DNA from: Lytechinus variegatus
Taxonomy: Eukaryota > Echinodermata > Echinoidea > Temnopleuroida > Toxopneustidae
Assembly: GCF_018143015.1 (NCBI RefSeq)
Contig: NC_054746.1
Location: 38,752,687-38,816,686 of the forward strand
DNA: 64,000 nucleotides
Direction of reading: 5' to 3'
In this document: one piece after another, positions 12,346 to 24,200 of the stretch
Layout of the letters: each line of letters starts with the position of its first letter
Numbering within the stretch: position 1 is the stretch's first letter
Notes under the pieces: model-generated
What the model was told of the DNA's origin: nothing
The model's input: only the letters and a program-made list of their open reading frames with translations
Databases searched by the model: none
Program-made: the position numbers and the translations under genes

Positions 12346-12811
12346 TACAGTGCGTCCCACAAAAAACGAAACCGAGATTTAGAGATGATTTATCATAACT
12401 TAATCACAAATACAATAGACAAATGACCTACCATTTTAAAGCTTAGAATCTCCTCTTTCATCTGAAATTACTTAATTATTTCTCATTCACGCATGAGTGA
12501 GCAAAAACAATTTGAAAAGGGGATACCAAAAAGTCACTTGGTGGGCCGTATCTCGGTTTAAAAAAAACAAACATATTATTAAAAAGTTCAATATCTGCTC
12601 TTTGATTTGATACCTCAATTACAGAAAATGGTCAAGAAATAACAAAGTTCTGGTTATTTGAAATAAGGCTTGAATTTCAATAATTTCATAAAATGAAGAG
12701 GTTTCACAGGCTAGCGTTCAAACTCACTCGACACTCCGTTTTGTTGACGATCAGCCATGCATTAAGTCTTTTGTTACCATAAGTTAGCTTCTGTGGGAAA
12801 CCAGTGAAAAC

Positions 12812-13358
12812 CCCGGGGGGGCCACTTCCATTCACGAGTGGATACCATGCGCGACCATGGGGTCTCGAAAAGCACCCTAAACACGTAATTTCCATATTCT
12901 GAAAATGCACCCCTTAACACGTATTGGCGTGTGAAACCCTACCCTTAACAAGTATTGGGAACAAAACGATACTCTTGGCAAATATTTCTGAAATGAACCC
13001 CTAAACAAGTACAGGGATGCCTATATTGTTACGGGTCCTTCGGTCGTCGGCTTTACCTTATTTGGTCGGCGACCCCACCTTCTACACCTCGCGCAAATCA
13101 GACTCTAAACACGAAGTGTTGGGGCAAAAAGAACATCCTTTATAAAACATTTTAATTTTGTTTTATCATCCCCGCAAATTCGAGCCTAAACACGTAATTT
13201 TCCATGCGAAATAGATACCCTTTTTTCCTTATTTTTGTGTTTTTGACACCCTTATCACGTTACGTACGTAACGTGTCCTATCGTGAAAAAGACATCCTTT
13301 TTACGTGTTTTTTGGGTCGCGCATGGTATCCACTCGTCAATGTAAGTGGCCCCTCCGG
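12812..13358. mobile_element. 8-bp-TSD non-autonomous element, family D, copy 1 (547 bp)
   Basis: Flanked by the perfect duplication GTGAAAAC (12804-12811, 13359-13366). Ends are CCCGGGGGGGCCACTT and AAGTGGCCCCTCCGG with longer inverted similarity (GAGTGGATACCATGCGCGAC). The interior is full of ACACGT/CTTAACA.GTATT modules and carries a perfect 20-bp palindrome CACGTTACGTACGTAACGTG at 13256-13275. About 95% identical by eye to 60717-61269. hAT-like by target size; no transposase. Confidence 0.88.
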
Positions 13359-13444
13359 GTGAAAACCACCGAAGCGTCAAATTGACCCGCCGCACCACAC
13401 ACAAATAGCCAATAACGTCAGTCTGCCTGAAGATCGCCTCAAGT

Positions 13445-13740
13445 ATATATATATAAATAGTGTACAATCTATTGTACAATATACTGGATTATATGTACGA
13501 CAAATATAAAATTATCCCGAGTGCAGGTTTATTTCAACGAGGCAGAAGGCCGAGGTGAAATAGGCTTGCACGAGGGATAATTTTATATTTGGAGTTCATA
13601 TAGTCCAGTAATATTGTATGATAGAACGTTCACTATTTATTATAGTAAATAGATCCCTCAATCTAAGCCCCCCATCATGGATTTTGCCATCCAAAAATCG
13701 AAAGTTATATTGTACATATGTACAATATAACTTTTTGAAG
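13445..13740. repeat. Fold-back repeat with GGGATAATTTTATATTT arms
   Basis: AAATATAAAATTATCCCGAG (13503) pairs with CGAGGGATAATTTTATATTT (13572). The enclosed CAACGAGGCAGAAGGCCGAGGTGAAATA is also partly self-complementary. A further perfect palindrome AGTTATATTGTACATATGTACAATATAACT sits near 13701. Non-coding. Confidence 0.6.
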
Positions 13741-14689
13741 GGAGGTCACGTGGTACAAATCCAGCCAATCACAGCTCGTATTTTACTACCACTATTTACT
13801 ATATATTTATATATTTATGCCTACATTCTACGAAAGAGTGAAGTCTATGAATGGGTTTATTCCATCATAATACACATATAGACGTAAAGACGAAGATAGA
13901 GGGCAATATTCATATCGATAGCAACATCATATTTATTTATTAATTCATTTATTTGATTTTGTTTACCCAGGGTAACCCTGTCAGTTGACTAAGCACTGTT
14001 TTTCTTGGGGGCCCTGGAAACAAGTAAACAAAATACATACATACATGTATATAAGAGTATACAGCGTGTCTCTACAAAAAGTAAACCCAACTTCAACAGA
14101 GGAATCGTTTGACTGAACTCTTGGGCAATCGCATCATTGCTTTTCATTTCCCAGTTGAGTGGCCTGCACGTTCACCAGATCTGACACCATGCAATTTCTT
14201 TCTTTGGGGTCTCTTAAATGAAAAGTGTTCCAAACCCCAACGGCCACGATTCAGGAGCTGAGGCAACGGATTACACGTGAAGTGAACCGATTACGACAAG
14301 ATCAGGGAATGGTCAGGCGTGCTGTCAGGGACATAAGGAGGCGTAGCGAGCTTTGCATCGAAAGGAATGGCGGTCATGTCGAGGGTACACATCCCTATGC
14401 TATGCTTGTAATAAATCAGACATTTCCTATGTCATTTGATTGATGAATTTCCAATCAAAGTGCAACTCTAACTTGCCACAGTGATGATTTCCCACCCATT
14501 CACCAAGTTGAATCATGCTCAGTCATGCATGAGAGTTAGATCACCTAAGTGATATAATTGGACAGAGGACCTATTGGACTATCTACCTATGAAAAATAAT
14601 GTGTAAATGTATCAAAGTTTTTTGAAAATTTGCTGTTGAAGATATTTATAAAAGTTGACTCTTTCAAGAACATGGTTTTAACAACTAGG

Positions 14690-16450
14690 TTAATGTCATC
14701 ACAGGTTTTTAGTTTCCTGGGAGATCCAAAAATCTTGTATTGCATTTTAGATAAATTTAGCCTCAGATGGTTTTGTGTTTAATAGCTATTTATTCACAAG
14801 TTCAAGCTATTTATTCAATACCAATTCAATATCTTTGATTATTTCAGCACTACAATACAGTACAGTGTCATCAGCATACATCATGTGACACATATCTAGA
14901 ATGCTGGGTAAATCATTCACCATAACCGAAAACAGTAGAGGCCCGATAATCGATCATTCACCATAACCAAAAACAATAGAGACCCGATTATCGAACCTTA
15001 CACAAACACCCGTCTGGACACAAGTAATATCAGATAATGTCAGATAAGGTCCCTTTGACAATTGTATGTTGGGTTCTTCCAGATACATGAGTTTGATCGA
15101 ATCCAAGTAAGCTCTCTGTCATTAACACCATAAAAAGAAAGTTTCTTTAGCAACAATTCGTGACTGGCGGAATCAAAGGCCTTTTTCAGGTCAAGATACA
15201 CAACACCTGTTAGATGGCCTTGGTCTATTTGCTTCAGCAGATTATATAGGCGAGTACAGTATTTGGCCATGTTTATGCTTCCACTTTTCAGGCCAGAATC
15301 AGCGTTTCCAAATGTGATTAGTCCAAAACATGGTTGCGTCGATGCTTACTTTCATTTAAACGCTGTTTCAAAACGCCGATCGTAAACTCACAAAAAGGTG
15401 CGTTTGTAAACGTCGTTTGACCAGAATCAGGCTTTCTGGGGAAGTGTAAACAGAACGACGATCGTAAACATGTTTAAATGACGTCATTTGGTACTTGCTT
15501 CCGGTGAGATGAAAATCCGCAGGCAAATACATCTTATCTCACGTAATAACAACACTTGGAAAAAACTTTCGAAAAAAAGAAGGCGCGCCCAATTTGACCT
15601 CGAAGCCAGCTGGAGATCGTGATTTCGCCTCAGAAATTTAAGCATAAACAGCACTCCCAGAACCACGTTTACGATCGGCGTTTTGAATCGGAGTTTGAAA
15701 ACGTTGATTTTGTCCTCGCAATGGAAGCATGAACACACCCTTTGTCGAATATTTTTTTTCCTAAAACCAGATTGTTGTTTTACAAACATATAATTATCAT
15801 TTAAATGGGCATGACGTTGATAATGAACCACTCTTTTGAGTACCTTCATTATGATTGGAATAACATATATGGGTCGATAATGTTTGGGATCATGTCTATC
15901 ACTCTTTTGTATATAGGTGTGATATTAGCAGTCTTCCATTTATTTGGTATTTGCCTTGTTTGAAGAGAGACATTGAAAATCTGAGTCATTTGTTCAGATA
16001 TAATTGGGGTGGCTTTTTTTGAGCAATTTAGGGTCTAATCCATCTATTCCTGTTGCCTTTCTAATGTCCAGTGTTTTTAGAGTCTCTAGTACACGCTGAA
16101 AGTTGATGTCCATGAATGAAAAATTATGGTTACAAAGGACACAATGCAAGTTACCATCATCATAATGTTGAGGGGCACCCTCAGATATTACACCTAAATT
16201 TGCAATGATTGGTTAAGTTTGTTTGCTAGCTCGAGTGGTTCATGAATGTATTCATCATTTACTCTAAGTCTTTCAATGGAAGAAAGGGTATTTCTGCCAC
16301 TGAGACCTTTCAAGATTTTTCACAATTGTGCAGGGTTTCGTTTATACTCAATTATATTTGTCACATCATGTCTATAATCTATGTCTATAATTGATGATTC
16401 CTGAAAAAACGGCCTTGTTGCCAATGAATACTCAATCCACTACCTTCCAC
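14690..16450 (-). mobile_element. Degenerate non-LTR retrotransposon (LINE), reverse transcriptase region
   Basis: Reading leftward: KRNPAQLWKILKGLSG (linker, about 16340), LDIRKATGIDGLDPKLL (about 16060), NKWKTANITPIYKR, FVKQQSGFRK (about 15780), GVVYLDLKKAFDSASHELLL (15200), GPLLFSVMVNDLP and the catalytic MYADDTVLYC (YADD at 14878-14867). These are the ordered RT blocks of a CR1/L2/Jockey-type LINE. It has several stops and frame changes, a 41-bp tandem duplication (14912-14993), and an insertion between the QSGFRK and LDLKKAFD blocks (15270-15745). Inactive. Confidence 0.85.
15270..15745. mobile_element. Inverted-repeat transposon inserted in the LINE reverse transcriptase
   Basis: The ends TTTATGCTTCCACTTTTCAG and (inverted) TTCATGCTTCCATTGCGAGG match with gaps, followed by AATCA.CGTTT and AAAACGCCGATCGTAAAC on both sides. 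It separates adjacent RT motifs of the host LINE, so it is the younger insertion. An internal ATGACGTCATTTGG...CTTGCTTCCGG resembles 60580-60612 of the Myb-bearing element, suggesting one superfamily. Confidence 0.65.
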
Positions 16451-16861
16451 CCTTCTATTCAGCCTATCCCATTTGTAGGAAAAGTGGATATACCAGGGAA
16501 TGATTTTCCTGGTATCAAATCGCAATTTGCTCCTCATTTTTGAAAGACTGCTATGCTTTTGTATAGCATATTTTTACATAGGACTGTACATTACTTAGTT
16601 GAGAGCCTTTTTCTTATGACCCAAAATGCTACTCACATTTGTAAAGAAAAATGATTTCCTGTATACTCATTGTTTACCCAAGGTGTCTTTTGCCCCCTTA
16701 CTCTCGTAGTTAGTATACTAGGGCATTTATATCACAAGATTCTACAAACTCCATGCATCCCACATCAAGTTGACATCCTGTGTTTGGAGTTGTCTCCCTA
16801 ATTGAGACATGGAAAGGTCTTTCAAGAAACGTGTGTCAAGTCTCATAAAATTATGAAAGGT
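16451..16861. other. No recognisable feature
   Basis: AT-rich, possibly old LINE-derived sequence upstream of the LINE fragment; no domain seen. Confidence 0.4.
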
Positions 16862-17670
16862 TAGGGGAAGGCGTGTAAGTTGTGAAACTTTTTGCTTTTT
16901 GCATGTTAGAATTGATGTGATTAATAATCTTGTAGAAATAAGTACTTTGCCTTAAAATTTAATTCTTCTGAAATATTTTTCAACTATATATAACTTTCTA
17001 TCCCAACAATGAAAGTTATTGCCACCTTTGAAAAAAGAGGTGTCAAATGGCTCAACTTGCCGCATCTGTGGGGGTAAGTTGAGTCAGCTTCTGGGGTAAG
17101 TTGAGCAACAAAAACTATATCAAAAATATATGGGGGAAGAACCAGCATGTCAATTTTTTATTTAAAGTCTTTTCACTTGCTAATTCTCTGTACATTGTAA
17201 ATACTAACATCCTCTAAAACCAGTCATGTAAATTTGCTCCTTTCTGCATACATATCGATGGCATGTTAAGGTTTTTTTTCATATACATTACCATAAGAAT
17301 TTCCATGGCTCAACTTTACCCCAGTCCGAACTTAATGCGACTATTTCGCATCCACACATTTAATATGCATCCATCATGCAAAAGACTATGACAATAATGA
17401 AGATCCATACCTGGACTACCAATATTGTTCTTGTGTGTGTTTAAAAAGAACTTGTCTATTTCACACCCTTTTTTACTTTTTTGCTGAAATTTGTAGTTTT
17501 CCCTCTGAAAAGGTAATGTTTGTTTCAAAGTTGAAAACAATGTGGTGGGGTTAGGGTTAGGAAATGGGTCATCAATACATGACACCACCACAATGTCTGA
17601 CTCATTCATTATTGGCCTGGGGCTGGTGGCTCAACTTGCCCCTATGCTCAACTTACCCCACCTTCCGCTA
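16862..17670. repeat. Inverted-repeat element with GGGGTAAGTTGAG motifs (809 bp)
   Basis: Ends TAGGGGAAGGCGTGTAAGTT and, inverted, TAGCGGAAGGTGGGGTAAGT. The motif (G)GGGTAAGTTGAGC recurs internally (17073, 17093) and inverted (17625, 17646). TA flanks both ends. Likely a non-autonomous DNA transposon; no ORF. Confidence 0.6.
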
Positions 17671-18142
17671 CAGTTTTGGGTTTAATGGTCAATGTAATCA
17701 AAGTAAAGACTAATTTGGAAATATGGATAATGTATGATGGCCACAGAAGTGACCCGATATCTCCATGTTATATGCACTAGTGATTGCTTCAAATAAAGAT
17801 TATATCCTGAATTTTTTAGCCCATCCATGCTTGAGAAATGGTTTAAAAAGAAAAATAAGAGTATGCAGCATTCTGATCAGGACTCTGGCCATTAGCAATG
17901 TTGTGCAAAAGCACTTGGCTAGTTGTGTTGTACATTAGTGGACATCAAGGAGGATCATATAGTCATTTCCAATGCTCATCCATGCGTAACAATGTTCACT
18001 CCATTCCATGTATATCTCTCCATACAACAGGCACTCAATGATTGTTCTTGGCCTAAAGTCTTGTTTCTTCTTGACAGCCAAGATTCATCTCAATAATGCA
18101 TTAATATTGAAATGACAGTGGTAATTGTTGGAATACATCCCA

Positions 18143-18214
18143 TCAAGTTGGGGCATCTCCATTCAGGTCTTTCAATGCCTCTAAACACCTCTGTGCAGCC
18201 TTGTCAAGATTGTG
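18143..18214 (-). CDS. KPTN: KPTN coding exon 11 (residues 450-472 and stop)
   Basis: Encodes [20 protein letters not shown] then APT and TGA; the human counterpart is LQHSLIQASELVLTRLRHQ. Acceptor ATTCTACAG. The human protein extends about 20 basic residues further; here the stop comes earlier. Confidence 0.88.
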   Translation of the reverse strand, partial: HNLDKAAQRCLEALKDLNGDAPT

Positions 18215-21200
18215 CTGTAGAATAAACAATGATAGCATGAGAAAGCGTAATGTCATCAGAAGCAAAAATAAAATATTTGAAAGCAAAGTACATAATCATA
18301 CAATGTAAATTTGTTTTCATAATATCTTAAACTCTTTTCCACTCTTCTATGACTTACTATATGATATGAGGTGATTTTCAAGAACAAGAACTGTGTCATC
18401 TTCTTCAATTTCACCTGTTTAGAAGCAATATTATTTGATGAATGCAACCAAAAGTAATTTCACAGGTTTAATTTGTATTGCATGAATTGTCTTTACCACA
18501 TCTAATGTAGTTTTCATTGTAATTAAAACAAAACAAGACCCCCCCAAAAAACCCCTCTTGACCCAAGCATTGATTATTGAATATCCTTAAAAATTTAGAT
18601 AACTTTTCAACATAATAAACATCTTTGTACATCTGACAATTATTATTCTCCACTTTTAATTTCCTTCATGGACTACTTGAGGCATGATACTAAGAAAGTA
18701 AATGAATATTTTTAATGAAATAGAAAAAAAAGTGATCCATAAAGAATCATTTTTAGAGAGCTTGAATTGATATTTGGTTGGATGTGTATATTTTAAGTTG
18801 TCAGAAATTTATTTTTGAAACCATAGTTCTATTATATGAGCATAATATTAGTTATAATACCAATTGTTTTTCATGTTCACATTACACTTTCGAAGCTACC
18901 ATACCAACCTGAAGAACATGGAGTCCTCTGGTTGATAGTACAATGACCTCTTTTAATCCATCACCAGTGAGATCAAAATGATTTAAGGCTAAAAGCGGAT
19001 GGGCAAAGCTTCTAGACCAGAGCAACTCATAATGACCATTTTTTCTTCCTCCACCACCTCCTCCTCCTCCTCCTTCACCTTCACCTTCCTCTTCATTGGT
19101 TGGTTTCTCCTCAGGAAGACTGTTATCTGATTTAGCTTGTCCATTGGTAGATGGTATAATGGCACTTTCAGGTGGAATGTACTTGTAAGCCAAAAGTGCC
19201 TGTGAAAGAAAATTCAGTGAATAGAAATATCAATAAAAATATCATGAAATGATACTAGTCGACTTGAAAACAATTTTCAGATACTCTTGAATTGCATTTG
19301 AACAGAAATGAACCATCAACAATCCCACAAACGTATGGTTCCATGACATTTGCACCCGCTGCAATTGCTCTACTCTAAATTCCACAAACTAATGAAATGA
19401 CCAACTTCAACCTTGGGTTGAACGCTATACCCTACCTGAAACCTAACCCTAACAGAAAACCCTATTGCAAACTACATTTTAGATGAAATCAAGCCAAGAG
19501 AAAATGTCGCAGGAGCAAAAGTCGTGTCACCTTATGCACATCAACTATAAGCAGAATACTCTGGAAGTTGTTCATCTCTGCTTGTGGTTAATATGACAAA
19601 GTGTCTGGCTCTCAAGGAGTATTTAAAGGAATGCTCCAGTCTGAAGATATTCATATGTCAATAAATAGAGTAAAATTCACAGAGCAATATGCTTAAAATT
19701 TGATGAAAATCAGATAACAAATAACAAAGTTATTGAATTTGAAATATTGCCTTTTTCCAGTGAAACAGTTCTAGGCACGTCTTCATGAATATTCATTAGG
19801 GCTGAGAAAGTTGTTCTTTTGTATTTGAAATAAGGTATATTAAAATTTGTTCTTCCAAGTGCTAAAACAATTGGATTGACAACTGATAGGTGCAAAAAAT
19901 ATTCATTGCTGCAACTTATTTCATCATGATGGAGACACATCATTTACCCATGTATGAAAAAATGATATAATTAGGATTTCATGTAATAACATAAGAAAAT
20001 CGAATGTGAGGATGTGACATCATCAGCCCACTTAATGAATATTCATAAAGACGTGCAAATAACTGTATTTACAAAATATTGCTAAGCTTTAAAATTCAAT
20101 GACTTTGTTATTTGTCATCCAATTTTGATGAAATTTTCAATATATTGCTCTGTGAATTTTACTCTATTTAGATGAAAATATTCTTAGTGTGAACATAATT
20201 GATGCAGAAATAAAGAAAAGAGAGCAAGTTGAACAAAAACATTTTTGTAACAGACCAACGTACTAACTAACCAACAGAAAAAGTGACTACTAGGTCTCTG
20301 CTGAACTTTGTTCAGGTAAGACAAAAAATTGCAAAAATTGCAAGGCGTTATTGTTATGCCACAATCCTTTCCCTGACATGATTTGCTACACTTACAAAAC
20401 AAGATTTTAGATTGATAATTTTATCATGATTGATATCTGTATTAACTTTTAAAATTAATCCAGCAATGATCTAATAAAAAAAAATCTACATGCATTATAA
20501 AAGAGCACAATGTTGTGCATCAGTCATTGTTATGATCAATTAATCACTGTTGTGGTCTAGTGGTTTTTCATCACTCTTGCCTTTCAATGAGAGGGTTGTT
20601 GGTTCTCAGCCATGGCAATATTTCCTACAGCACAGCAAGAAATCTATCCATATTGTGCTGCAGTTAACACAGATGTAGTAAATGAGTACCTAGCAGGAAT
20701 TCCTTGAAGTAGGGTAATAATGACTAGTACCTTGAACACTGCAGAGTGCATTCATTGTGTTCTATAAATTGTACTATTTTTATTATATTGGTCAGCAAAG
20801 ATGACCGTAAAGTGATGTCATGTGATCATCAGAACAATAGACCTACCTGTCCATAGGTGCCTATAAGAAGTTCATTCTGACCATCCCAGTCTAAATCTGC
20901 TACACATGTACATAGCGCACAATCAAACAAGTCACTTTGCGGCAGCACTGTCTGATTTTGGAATCCTTCTTTCAATACATTCCTAGAAAAAAAATAGAAT
21001 TGACAAAGCTTATCTAAATTGAATTTGACAATAAAATTGACAAGAGAATGAACAATCTAATCATCATTATCTATTTTTTGCCCAGGGCCATGATTTTTTT
21101 ATGTGAAGATTTATCAAGGAGTATGAGACAAGAGCATAATTTTTTTTTAATTTAACAGGTTACAATTTTATAACACCATTTTTTTAAGGAAAAATCAACC

Positions 21201-24200
21201 TGTACAGTTCCATTCCATTGTTAAGACTTTTTGTTTTTCCTTTATACACATGCCATGTCATAGCCAATACATGCAACTAGCACTTTTTATAAAAATATGG
21301 TAAATGTATTTCAAAATTACTTGAAAATGTGTGGGTTATAAATACTGAAAAAAAATTATTTGTATGTATTTTACATTAAGTAACACTGAATAGTTGACAC
21401 AGGTACATATAAATTGCTACATTTCTGTGATAATAGGAGTGAAATGGTAAGTATGAGAAAGCTATTGTTATCACTTCCTGCATTCCTTTTCAGGGGAGAT
21501 TAGTGCTGCAGACTTATTGTGCTTACTTCCTTTGGCTTCCCATCACATACAGAGGCTTGGATTCAAATTATTGATTGATTACTTGTTTTTACAATGTTAC
21601 ATAATGCATCCACAATAAATGAAAACTGTGCTGCAAGCAAGTGGAAAACAACTGTGTGAACATTAGGATGGATCGATATGACAGTAATATCAAAATATTC
21701 CTACTCACTGGGTAATACATGTTAAACAATCAAACCTTCAGAAATTAACCTTTGTCATACTTTGATGAATTTTCGTTAAACTCTCATTGACACAACATTA
21801 TCTAAATAATGTTTCTGCTTTTATCGCAACCAACTTGACATCATATGAATTACCCTTCAATAACAAAATTGTGATTTCCTTGAGATAATGAAACAGGTAG
21901 TGGAATAAGGGCATAAGGATGGAATATCTGGAGAGCAAACGGAAGAATACAATTATCATTGGAATTAGAATCAATTGATCCAAATAATAAAGGTTCTCTT
22001 TAAGTCCCATGTTCATAGGCCATTCATTTCACTGCTTCATAACCTTCAGCACCACATTCTGCGATTGATCATATCATGCAATTTAATGCCTTAGCAACGT
22101 AAGAATCCATTACTATGATGGAGTGTTGTGGCCCAGTGGATTAGTCTCCGGACTCTGAAACAGAGGGTCATGGGTTCGAATCCCAACCATGGCGTAATTT
22201 CCTTCAGCAAGAAATTGATCCACAATGTGCTGCACTAAACCCAGGTGAGGTAGATGGGTACCTGGCAGGAATTTATTCCTTGAAACGCAGCGCGCGTAAC
22301 AGCTGCACTGCTAAAGCCAGGGTAATTATGCTGCATGTACTGTAGAGCGCTTAGAGGCTTCTGACAAAGTAAGTATTAAGCGCTATATAAGCAAGTATAA
22401 TTATTATTATTACTATCATATCTACCTGTAAACAACAGCAACTTCCACAGCACTTGTGATAAGAAGATTAAGATCATCATCTAAGATGGTATCATCAACA
22501 GTATCTTCTTCCTCCTCTTTCTCTTGAATACCTTCTTCTCTTCTCTCAAGCCAAGGTAATGCTGATTCCATGTGAGTAGATGATGTGAAGATACGTGAAC
22601 ATGTGATGGCACTATCATGGTTCAGTTCCCATTGGTTCATTACCTCTGATGAATAAAAAAACATCTTCATCAAGATGCAGCACAAACAAGCTGGATATTG
22701 ACATCAAGAAGACTCAAGCCACATGACGATGGATAGATGAATATAATCATTTTACATATGGAATTTTGAAGATTAAAGCTTAAAGCCTGTCTAAGGCTTT
22801 GGCACAGTTACTCGAATCTCTGAATGTTACAATATTGCAAACACATAGTAGTCTTTAAAGGTCAAGTCCAGCAAGTCAGAAAAATGTTGATTTGAATCAA
22901 TAGAGAAAAATCAGACAAGCACAATGCTGAAAATTTCATCAAAATCGGATGTAAAATAAGAAAGTTATGTCATTTCAAAGTTTCGCTTATTTTTAACAAA
23001 GTAGTTATATGAACGAGCCAGTTAAATCCAAATGAGACAGTCGATGATGTCACTCACTATTTCTTTTGTTTTTTATTGTTTGAATTATACAATATTTCAA
23101 TTTTTACGAATTTGACAATTAGGACCTCCTTGCCTGAAGCACAAAATGTTAAAATAGTGGAATTCCAGGTGTTCAGGGAGGAATGAAACTTCATTTCACC
23201 TGACAATGACGAGAAAATAAAAATATTTCATAATTCAAGCAATAAAAAAAAAAGAAATAGTGAGTGAGTGACATCATCAACTCTCTCATTTGGATGTAAC
23301 TGGCTCGTTCATATAACTATTTTGTTAAAAATCAGCGAAACTTTGAAATGTCATAACTTTCTTATTTAACATCCGATTTTGATAACATTTTCAGTATTAT
23401 GCTTGTTGAATTTTTCTCTTTTTATTCAAATTAAGTTTTTGTCAGGGTGGACTTGTCCTTTAAATGCATGTGTTACCCATTTCATAAATTTTTATGGCAA
23501 TTCACAAGCAGTTGGAATTTGAATTCAAATCTAGTGCCCTCTCTCTTTTAATGCCTTTTTATCATAATAGTCACTTGAGCACTTACTTTACATATTTAGG
23601 AATTGGAAAGTTACTGACAAAGATCATCATATCATGAAATTTTCAGACCATTCCTTGCTTGAGAGACTTTTTCATATAAACAAAACAAAAATATGCAGAT
23701 ATTTTTTATTTTCATCGGGCACCTGAGTAATTTAAATCCATTTTAGGCTGCATGCATATATTTTCAATTGCACAGTGATCGTGCAATGGAAAATTATTTT
23801 ACAGCATTCAAGGAATTATTTCTCATAAAAAAATATATCATTGTTCCAGAACAAATATCTAAATAATGATAATAAATAAATTAACTTGCATAAAGGGTGG
23901 TAATCTGATAAATAGGCAAAGGTTTAACCCTATAGTTGAAACTAGAATTTAAACTACACATCTATAGAATGCTTGGCTTTATAACATTTCTTCCTTAGTT
24001 GAAACTAGAATTTAAACTCACACATCTATAGAATGCTTGACTTTATAACAATTCTTCCTTATTCATGGCAGGTATAATGTACCAAAGAATTCATTAAAAT
24101 TCATTATTTTGTATATTTATTGTACTTCATTGTCTTAATCTGCCCATTTCAAAACTTAATTACTTTTTGATAATTTTTTCTGGTAGGATACGAATAATTT

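Larger units (their letters stand above)
12348..14520 (+). mobile_element. Tc1/mariner-type transposon debris, interrupted
   Basis: A terminus-like CAGTGCGTCCCACAAAAAAC at 12348 and a related CAGCGTGTCTCTACAAAAAG at 14061 bracket non-coding remnants. 14155-14443 encodes, in two frames, the end of an IS630/mariner-type DDE transposase: VEWPARSPDLTPCNFFLWGL, then (from 14225) TIQELRQRITREV...RRAVRDIRRR...CIERNGGHVEG. A frameshift near 14225 and the missing N-terminal two thirds show it is dead. The 8-bp-TSD element at 12812-13358 is inserted in the left part. Confidence 0.6.

Noticed and set aside
22127-22200. Functional tRNA gene
   Set aside because: Box A and box B are present, but the 3' half does not form a cloverleaf and the sequence continues into a SINE body. 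The same holds at 48115 and 49963 (minus).
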